Shown here: positions 25,884 through 32,182 of the stretch, piece by piece
How the letters are laid out: every line of letters starts with the position of its first letter
How positions within the stretch are numbered: position 1 is the first letter of the stretch
Assembly: GCF_000485905.1 (NCBI RefSeq)
Contig: NC_022664.1
Coordinates: 248,001-312,000 of the forward strand
Reading direction: 5' to 3'
From: Spiribacter curvatus
GTDB lineage: Bacteria; Pseudomonadota; Gammaproteobacteria; Nitrococcales; Nitrococcaceae
DNA length: 64,000 nucleotides
Made by a program: the position numbers and the translations under genes
The notes under the pieces: generated by a model
Database searches by the model: none
Told to the model about the DNA's origin: nothing
What the model saw: the letters and a program-made list of their open reading frames with translations, nothing else

Positions 25884-26837
25884 TCATGGTTCACTCGCGT
25901 GCATGAGCAGGACCGCGAAACGCGCCTCGGCATCGGTCCAGTGCCCGCTGACCGACCAGCCCGCCTCGGCGGCGAGGGTGGTGAACGCCCCGATGTCGTA
26001 CTTCCGCGAGGTCTCGGTGTGCAGGCTCTCACCGGCCGTCAGCTCAAAACGCTCGCCTGCGACATGGACCGTGACCGCGCGCCTGCAGACCAGGTGCATC
26101 TCGATGCGGGCGGGCGCCTCGAAATAGCGGGCCTCGTGCCGGAAGTCATCCGGATCGAAATCGGCACCGAGCTCGCGATTGATACGCACCAGCAGGTTGC
26201 GGTTGAACGCCGCCGTCACGCCCTCGGGATCGTCGTAGGCAGGGATCAGGATATCGGCGGACTTGTCGAGGTCGATCCCCAGCAGAAACCTCGAATCCTG
26301 ACCCAGCAGTCCGCGGCAGTGCTGCAGCAGATGCCGCGCGTCCCCGGTCTCCAGGTTGCCGATGGTTGAACCGGGGAAAAAACCGAGCCGCGATGTGTGC
26401 TCGGGCAGATCCGCGGGCAGATCGAAGGCCTCGGTGAAGTCGGCGACCCAGGGATGCACGGGTAACCCGGGAAAACGGGCGCTGAGGGCATCGGCGGCCT
26501 CAGCGAGATAGTCCGCGGAGATATCAAGCGGCACATAGCCGGCCGGCTGGTGGAGCGCGTCGATCAGGGGAACGGTCTTGCGGCTCGATCCGCTGCCCAG
26601 TTCGACCAGCAGACTGCGCTCGGGGACCGCCGCCGCGATCGCCGGGAGGTGGGCCTCGAGGATGCCGATTTCCGTGCGTGTCGGGTAATAGCTGGGCAAT
26701 TGGGTAATGGCCTCGAACAGCGCGGAGCCGCGCTGGTCGTATAGCCACGCCGAGGGGATGCGGTGGGCCGGATCGCGCAGGGCGGCGAGCACGTCGTGCT
26801 GCAGTGTGTCGGTCATGGCGTGAACCCGTCCGTTCAT
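25884..26837 (-). CDS. egtD: L-histidine N-alpha-methyltransferase (hercynine synthase)
   Basis: EgtD adds three methyl groups from S-adenosylmethionine to the histidine amino group, giving hercynine, the acceptor for both ergothioneine and selenoneine synthesis. The 317 residues show SAWLYDQRGSALFEAITQLP, the methyltransferase loop VELGSGSSRKT (78-88), YVPLDISADYL, and GFFPGSTIGN (152-161), all typical of EgtD. The ATG overlaps the stop of the upstream permease gene as ATGA, so it is the last gene of the senA-transporter-egtD operon. A second ATG seven codons in (MTDTLQHD) is an alternative start. Its presence beside senA means hercynine supply is encoded within the cluster. Confidence 0.93.
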   Translation of the reverse strand: MNGRVHAMTDTLQHDVLAALRDPAHRIPSAWLYDQRGSALFEAITQLPSYYPTRTEIGILEAHLPAIAAAVPERSLLVELGSGSSRKTVPLIDALHQPAGYVPLDISADYLAEAADALSARFPGLPVHPWVADFTEAFDLPADLPEHTSRLGFFPGSTIGNLETGDARHLLQHCRGLLGQDSRFLLGIDLDKSADILIPAYDDPEGVTAAFNRNLLVRINRELGADFDPDDFRHEARYFEAPARIEMHLVCRRAVTVHVAGERFELTAGESLHTETSRKYDIGAFTTLAAEAGWSVSGHWTDAEARFAVLLMHASEP

Positions 26838-28354
26838 GGGGTGGGTGGTGTGGAGGCAGTGGGCGTCGTGCGCAGCTGCAGATGCCGGCGGATTCGCCTG
26901 GCAACGGCATCAACGGCAATATTGAGCAGCGCGGTGATGAGGATCAGCACCATGGCGCGGTCGAAGCGGAGCTCCTGAATGGCGCTGTCGACATAAAAGC
27001 CAAGCGTGGTGATGCCGAGGATGCCGAGGATGGCCGTCTCTCGCATGATGATCTCCCAGCGGTAGAACAGGAACGCAAGAAACGGTCGGTACAGCCTTGG
27101 CACCACCTCGTGGGTGTAGCGATCGAATCCGCCGACGGCATCCGGCCGGAGTGTGAGCTGATTGCTCTGACGACCGATCAGATGACCGATGATCGCGCCG
27201 TTATGGATCGCCAGCGCCGCCACTGCTGGCAGCATCGAGGGCCCCCAGAGCTGGAGCAGGATATAGGCCAGCAGATACTCCGGCGTCGAGCGGCCGATGA
27301 TCAGCAGGGCATTCCCGCCCCAGCGGGTGAATCGTCCGGCGAAAAGGCGCGAGATCAACGGAAAGCTGGCGAGCGCCAGCACGCCGGTCGCCACCAGCGC
27401 GATCTGGGTCAGCAGCAGTGTCGCCCCGATCCCCGGTAGCGCCTGATGGACAAGCAGCTCCCAGAGCCAGGGGCCCAGCCCGCTGAGTCCTTCACCGCTG
27501 CGCAGCGGTGCGGGCACGATATCCTGTGTGAAAAACCGCGTGGCGTTGCCCCAGACGATGGGCAGCCCATTACCGAGAAACCACGGTGCTGCGAGCAGGT
27601 AGAAAGGCACCAGCCGCGGCCGCACCCACAGTCGCAGACTGGCGATGAGGCCGAGGAAGATCAGCAGCAGCATCCCTACCTCGCCATACAGGCCCTCGCC
27701 GTAGGCGCTCTCGAGATAGAAGCCGAGCGTCGGCATGCCGACAAAACCGAGGATGGCGCTGGAGCGCATGCCGCATTCGAGCCGATAGCTCGTGTAGGTC
27801 ATCAGGTGGGGCCAGACATCCGGGACGCGCGCATACCAGAAGGTCGAGACCAGACCGCTGCCCGCCGGGAGCGAACGCGCGGGTCGTTCGTCGCCCTCCT
27901 CGAGTATCTCGCTGTAGACCCGTGCGAACACCGCCGCATAGGGCAGGGCGATCGCGAGGACACCGGTCAGTGGGTGGAGCCCGAAGAACTGCAGAAAGAT
28001 CAGCGCCCAGAATAGCTCATGGATGCCCCGGACGAACGCACAGGCACCACGCACGAAGCGACTGTGGAAAATCAGCGCCAGGCCCATGCCCAGAACCGCG
28101 GCCAGTCCGACGCCGGTGAAAGCGAATGTCACCGTGCGCAGCAGCGCCGTCGCTGCGGTATCCAGCGTACTGAAATCCGGTTGAACCAGCCCGCCGGCGA
28201 ACCGGCCAAGCTCGGCCCAGGGCGAGATTGATCGGATCTCGAAATCCGCCATGGCGGCACAGACCAGCGCAATGGCGACCAGCCACAGGCTCGTGCGCAC
28301 GGTAGGGGAGGACAGTGCGGAGCCCCCGCCGGGGCTGGGTTCAGTAAAGTGCAT
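26834..28354 (-). CDS. ABC transporter permease with two fused PhnE-like domains
   Basis: Inner-membrane part of a PhnCDE-type importer. At 506 residues it is about twice the usual PhnE length and holds two permease domains in tandem. The first covers about 30-270 (coupling-helix region VYSEILEEGDERPARSLP, then SSAILGFVGMPTLGFYLESA). The second covers about 285-490 (GGFDRYTHEVVPRLYRPF, then ETAILGILGITTLGFYVDSA). The parallel AILGFVG / AILGILG ends show an internal duplication or fusion. It overlaps the ATPase gene by 14 bp and egtD by 4 bp. Placement within the selenoneine operon suggests a selenium oxyanion as cargo; phosphonate, phosphite or hercynine-like molecules remain possible. Confidence 0.85.
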   Translation of the reverse strand: MHFTEPSPGGGSALSSPTVRTSLWLVAIALVCAAMADFEIRSISPWAELGRFAGGLVQPDFSTLDTAATALLRTVTFAFTGVGLAAVLGMGLALIFHSRFVRGACAFVRGIHELFWALIFLQFFGLHPLTGVLAIALPYAAVFARVYSEILEEGDERPARSLPAGSGLVSTFWYARVPDVWPHLMTYTSYRLECGMRSSAILGFVGMPTLGFYLESAYGEGLYGEVGMLLLIFLGLIASLRLWVRPRLVPFYLLAAPWFLGNGLPIVWGNATRFFTQDIVPAPLRSGEGLSGLGPWLWELLVHQALPGIGATLLLTQIALVATGVLALASFPLISRLFAGRFTRWGGNALLIIGRSTPEYLLAYILLQLWGPSMLPAVAALAIHNGAIIGHLIGRQSNQLTLRPDAVGGFDRYTHEVVPRLYRPFLAFLFYRWEIIMRETAILGILGITTLGFYVDSAIQELRFDRAMVLILITALLNIAVDAVARRIRRHLQLRTTPTASTPPTP

Positions 28355-28991
28355 CCAGCGCCTCGGTCTCGACCGTATCCGCCGGGCCGTCGAGAGCGAT
28401 CAAACCGTCGCGGATACCGACCAGGCGATCGGCATAGCGGCGGGCAAGCGGCAGGTCATGCATGGCGATCACGGCCGTTTCGTACTGCTCGGTCAGCGCC
28501 TCCATGACCCGCTCGGTGCGGGGTCCGTCCAGGGCCGAGACCGGCTCATCGGCGAGCAGGATGCTGCCGGCCTGGAACAGTGCCCGCGCGACCGCCACCC
28601 GTTGCCGCTGACCGCCGGATAGCTCACCGGTGCGCGCCCAGAGCGTCGGCGTCATGTCGAGCCGCTCCAGCACCGCTGTCACCGCCGCGACCTCGCGCCG
28701 GAACGGGCGGATCAGGTTGGCGAGGTTGTAGGCCGTCGAATGATGCCCGAGGCGCCCCATGTAGACGTTGTGGAAGACGCTCAGCGTGTCCACCAACCCC
28801 AGGTCCTGGGGCATCAGCGCGATGTCCGACCGCTCACGATCATGCAGGAGCGCGAGCAGCGTGGATTTGCCCGCGCCGCTGCGCCCCACCAGTGCCACTC
28901 GCTCGCCGGCGGCAATGTCGAGGTCAAGCGGGCCGAGCACCGATGCCCCGCCGTAGTCGGCCCGGGCGCCCCGGAGTGCGAGTGGGCTCAT
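28341..28991 (-). CDS. ABC transporter ATP-binding protein (PhnC-like)
   Basis: The ATPase that drives the adjoining importer. The 216 residues carry Walker A GRSGAGKSTLLALL, a Q-loop in SDIALMPQDLGLVDTLSVF, the ABC signature LSGGQRQRVAVARAL, and Walker B ILLADEPVSALDG. It is a little shorter than typical PhnC. Its ATG overlaps the stop of the binding-protein gene by one base, and its 3' end overlaps the permease gene, so translation is coupled across the transporter. Confidence 0.92.
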   Translation of the reverse strand: MSPLALRGARADYGGASVLGPLDLDIAAGERVALVGRSGAGKSTLLALLHDRERSDIALMPQDLGLVDTLSVFHNVYMGRLGHHSTAYNLANLIRPFRREVAAVTAVLERLDMTPTLWARTGELSGGQRQRVAVARALFQAGSILLADEPVSALDGPRTERVMEALTEQYETAVIAMHDLPLARRYADRLVGIRDGLIALDGPADTVETEALDALY

Positions 28992-29845
28992 CAGTCGATC
29001 AGACCGATCGCCCGTGCGGTCTGCTTCAGCCCCGCATAATCGTCGTTGGACACCGGCACGAAGCCGCTGCGCGGGAAGCGCTCGAGTAGATCAGGGTCAT
29101 CCATGGATAAAAGGGTGTCCTGCACCCGATCGACAAAACCGTCGCCAAAGCGCTCGTCGACGTCACCGCGGATGCTCCACTGATAGTTAAGATACCCCGG
29201 CGTTTCCCAGATCACCTCAACGGCGTCGGTATCAATGTTGCCGGCGGCGAGCTCACGCTCCCAGACCGCGTAATTCAGCGCCCCGACCTGATAGCTGCCG
29301 CTTTCCACCAGGCGCAGTGTGCGGCTGTGGTTGCCGCTGTAGCCGACCCGCTCGAAGATCTCGTCCGGGGCCTCGCCGAACTGGTCACGCAGATGGAATT
29401 CTGGCATCAGTCGGCCCGAGGTCGAACTCTTCGAGCCGAACGTGAATGTCCGGCCGCGCAGCGCCTCATCCAGGCTGTCACCCGGCATCAGTCCAGTGCT
29501 CTCGTGGGCGATGAAATAGGACTGAAAACCCTGATCCTCCTCACCGCGGGCCAGGGCCTGGGACCCCGGGACACGGGCGCGGGCCTGAACGCCCGAGAGG
29601 CCACCGAACCAGGCGAGCTGGACCTGGTTGTTACGAAAGGCGCTGACTGCAGCGGCATAGGACTTGACCGGGACATAGCGGACCTCGACGTCGAGTTCCT
29701 GTTCGAGGTACTCGCCCACGGCATTGAAGCGTGCTTCAAGTTTGCTCTCGTCCTGGTCAGGGATGGCAGTGAAGGTGAAGACCTGAGCCTGGGCCGGCAC
29801 GGCCGCGATCAGAGCGAGCAGGGCAAGCGGAGTCAAGAATCGCAT
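28991..29845 (-). CDS. Periplasmic substrate-binding protein, PhnD-like, putative selenate (selenium oxyanion) ABC transporter
   Basis: A secreted solute receptor of 284 residues. A signal peptide (MRFLTPLALLALIAAVPAQA) precedes the mature protein. The fold markers are those of the PhnD/phosphite family: FTFTAIPDQDESKLEARF, VRYVPVKSYAAAVSAFRNNQ, LAWFGGLSGVQAR and TFTFGSKSSTSGRLMPEFHL. A subfamily beside selD/glycosyltransferase genes is named putative selenate transporter in public annotation (from memory, unsearched). The same frame stays open far upstream, but that part is a shadow of senA; the ATG at 29845 has AAGGAAT before it and starts the signal peptide. It lies 25 bp after senA. The ligand itself is inferred from context. 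Confidence 0.85.
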   Translation of the reverse strand: MRFLTPLALLALIAAVPAQAQVFTFTAIPDQDESKLEARFNAVGEYLEQELDVEVRYVPVKSYAAAVSAFRNNQVQLAWFGGLSGVQARARVPGSQALARGEEDQGFQSYFIAHESTGLMPGDSLDEALRGRTFTFGSKSSTSGRLMPEFHLRDQFGEAPDEIFERVGYSGNHSRTLRLVESGSYQVGALNYAVWERELAAGNIDTDAVEVIWETPGYLNYQWSIRGDVDERFGDGFVDRVQDTLLSMDDPDLLERFPRSGFVPVSNDDYAGLKQTARAIGLID

Positions 29846-29870
29846 GGGGAATTCCTTTTTTAAGGGCTGT

Positions 29871-31190
29871 TCAGCGTGCGCAGGTCCGGAAACCGGCGAT
29901 GATGTCGTTGCGTCCCGGGGGGAAGAAATTGCGGGTGTTGTTGTTAAGGTGCCGTCGCCGGGTCGCCCAGCTGCCGCCGCGCAGGACATAGCGGCCATCC
30001 TTGAACCACGGCTCGGAGTAATCGGCGTATAGGTCGGCGCTGAAGCCCGGGTAGGGGCCGAAAGGCGAGGCCGTCCATTCCCAGACATTGCCCAGCATGT
30101 GCCGGCAGCCGAGGGCGCTGTCGCCGTTGGCAAGCGCCGCCACATCGACACCGCCCAGACGATAGCCATCGGTATTGGCATGCCGGCTGTCCCCGCTGGA
30201 ATCGCCCCACGGGTGAAGGCGTTTGCCGGGGGCGAGCCCCTCGTCGCCGGGGACCCGACTCGCAGCGACCTCCCACTCCACCTCGGTCGGCAGCCGTCGA
30301 CCGGCCCAACGGCAGTACGCCTCGGCCTCATGCCAGCTGACATGAGCGACCGGCGCGTGGGGCTGTAGCGGACGCCATTCGTCGAAATGCCGCACTTCCC
30401 AGCCCTCAGCGCCCGCTCGCCAGTAGACCGGCGCCTCGAGCTCGTTCGACTCGCGCCAGCGCCAACCCTCATCGGACCAGAAGGCGGGTTCCCGGTAACC
30501 GCCGGCCTCCACAAAGCGGGCGAAGGCCGCGCCGGTGACCGGCGCGCGGGCAATCTTGAAGGGCGCAACCGTGACCGTATGGGACTGTTTTTCATTGTCG
30601 AAGCGAAACGGCACCTGCTCATCGGCGCCCAGCACGTGGGTGCCGCCGGGGATCTCAACATCACCGTCCAGCGGGCCCTCATCGATGGCGGATAGAGGCA
30701 CGGGCGGCATGATGACGGGGGCTGGATCCGCCAGCGTCTGGCGTGTGTAGGCAAAGGCCTCGCCATGCATGTCCTCGTGGAAGACGGCGAGCTGCCAGAC
30801 ATAGCTCGTGACGGCATCCGCCATTCCCTGTGGCAGTCGGTCAACCATCTCCGCACGGACCTGACGCAGGTAGGCGAGGGTGTCGTCCATCGTCGGCAGT
30901 GCCAGATCCCAGCGATCGTCGTGGGCGACGCCCATCGAGTCATAGATCCGTTCGGCATCGGCGATCTGATAGTGGGGCAGGCCGTGGCGGTGATGGAGGA
31001 AGAAGTGATCGTAGAAAAACCCGACGTGGCCGATCTCCCACTGCGGCGGGTTGACGATGCTAAGCTTCGGCCCGAGCCGGCGTTCGGCGGGCAGGTCACC
31101 GGTGAGTTCCAGGGTCCGCTGCCGGGCGTCATCAAGCATGGCAATCAGGGTTTCGGAGGCGACAGGATGAGTGGGCGGCGTCTGGATCAT
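29871..31190 (-). CDS. senA: Selenoneine synthase SenA (EgtB-like, DinB + formylglycine-type domains)
   Basis: A nonheme-iron enzyme that joins hercynine to a selenosugar with O2, leading to selenoneine. The 439 residues have an N-terminal DinB-like domain (about 10-150) and a C-terminal FGE/sulfatase-modifying domain (about 175-436: RLPTEVEWEVAASRVPGDEG, GNVWEWTASPFGPYPGFSAD, RGGSWATRRRHLNNNTRNFF). The iron triad of the EgtB family is present: His55 in WEIGHVGFF, and His138/His142 in the HEDMHGE motif (HxxxHxE). By sequence alone EgtB and SenA are hard to separate; the SenA call rests on its divergent senB partner, nearby senC/selD and the absence of egtA/egtC/egtE in the window. It leads the operon senA, binding protein, ATPase, permease, egtD. 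Confidence 0.82.
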   Translation of the reverse strand: MIQTPPTHPVASETLIAMLDDARQRTLELTGDLPAERRLGPKLSIVNPPQWEIGHVGFFYDHFFLHHRHGLPHYQIADAERIYDSMGVAHDDRWDLALPTMDDTLAYLRQVRAEMVDRLPQGMADAVTSYVWQLAVFHEDMHGEAFAYTRQTLADPAPVIMPPVPLSAIDEGPLDGDVEIPGGTHVLGADEQVPFRFDNEKQSHTVTVAPFKIARAPVTGAAFARFVEAGGYREPAFWSDEGWRWRESNELEAPVYWRAGAEGWEVRHFDEWRPLQPHAPVAHVSWHEAEAYCRWAGRRLPTEVEWEVAASRVPGDEGLAPGKRLHPWGDSSGDSRHANTDGYRLGGVDVAALANGDSALGCRHMLGNVWEWTASPFGPYPGFSADLYADYSEPWFKDGRYVLRGGSWATRRRHLNNNTRNFFPPGRNDIIAGFRTCAR

Positions 31191-31216
31191 CGAGATCTCC
31201 TTGTCGGCGGAATGCT

Positions 31217-32182
31217 ATGAGGATCGGGTTGGTCACCCCGGCGGCTCCACGGTCGCGGGCGGGCAATCGGGCCACTGCCACGCGCTGGGCGCGACTGCTG
31301 CGTACGGCCGGGCATCAGGTAAGCGTGCTCGAGCAATGGCGGCCCGGCGATACCGGGTTCGACGTCATGCTCGCGCTCCACGCCTGGCGCAGCGCCCCGA
31401 GCATTACCGCCTTCGCCGAGCAATATCCCGAGCGGGCGCTGATGGTCGTACTGACCGGCACCGACATCTACCAGTTCCAGCACAGTGATCCGGCGGTCAC
31501 CGTCGCCAGTCTCGACCGGGCGGATGGGCTCATCGGTCTGCATGATCATGTTGGCCGGGATATTCCCGCCCGTTTTCATGCCATTCTGCACACGGTGCAC
31601 CAGTCGGCGACGCCCCTCCCGACGAGTGACCGCGGTCCGGTCCGTCGCCGTTTCGAGCTCTGTGTGGTCGGCCATCTGCGCGACGAAAAGGATAGCCTGC
31701 GAGCGGCGCTGGCCGCACGCAGCCTGCCCGTCGGATCCCGGGTCCACGTCCTGCAGGCCGGTCGTGCCCATACGCCGGACTGGGCCGCGGCTGCAGAGGC
31801 GGAAATGGCGGCCAACCCGCGCTACACCTGGTATGGCGAGATCGGCCAGGGCGCGATCCGACGCCTCTACGCCCGCAGTCGAGCCATGGTCATGAGCTCG
31901 GTGATGGAGGGCGGTGCGAATGTCGTCTCCGAGGCCTGTGTCGCGGGCCTGCCGATCCTCGCCAGTCGCATTCCGGGTAATACCGGACTGCTCGGCGACC
32001 ACTATCCCGGACTCTATCCGGCCAGGGACACCGCTGCACTGAGCCAGCTGATGCGCCGTATCGAGCACGAGCCCGACTACCTCGCCATGCTCGCGGCGCA
32101 TTGCCGGGCACTTGCTCCACGCTTTACGCCCGAGGCCGAACGCACCGCCCTGTTGCGGGCGATCACCAGCGTCACGGGTTGA
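31217..32182 (+). CDS. senB: Selenosugar synthase SenB (GT4-like glycosyltransferase)
   Basis: SenB uses selenophosphate and a UDP-sugar (UDP-GlcNAc in the described system) to make the selenosugar that SenA consumes. The 321-residue product has a two-Rossmann GT-B layout: MRIGLVTPAAPRSRAGNRAT at the start, LHAWRSAPSI, VLTGTDIYQFQ (78-88), FELCVVGHLRDEKD at the domain hinge, and the EX7E motif EGGANVVSE (Glu231, Glu239) followed by AGLPILASRIPGNTGLLG. These match the putative glycosyltransferase family that accompanies selD. It is divergent from senA with 26 bp between the ATGs and converges on senC with an 11-bp overlap of coding ends. Confidence 0.85.
   Translation: MRIGLVTPAAPRSRAGNRATATRWARLLRTAGHQVSVLEQWRPGDTGFDVMLALHAWRSAPSITAFAEQYPERALMVVLTGTDIYQFQHSDPAVTVASLDRADGLIGLHDHVGRDIPARFHAILHTVHQSATPLPTSDRGPVRRRFELCVVGHLRDEKDSLRAALAARSLPVGSRVHVLQAGRAHTPDWAAAAEAEMAANPRYTWYGEIGQGAIRRLYARSRAMVMSSVMEGGANVVSEACVAGLPILASRIPGNTGLLGDHYPGLYPARDTAALSQLMRRIEHEPDYLAMLAAHCRALAPRFTPEAERTALLRAITSVTG

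Noticed and set aside
28991-31144. A 717-codon open frame on the minus strand spanning the binding-protein gene and senA
   Set aside because: Its first 430 codons are the out-of-frame shadow of senA; only the last 284 codons, from the ATG at 29845 with a signal peptide, are a real protein.
29871-31190. Plain ergothioneine EgtB instead of SenA
   Set aside because: Possible on sequence alone, but senB and the SelD fusion are adjacent, and no egtA, egtC or egtE is present; left as the main alternative.
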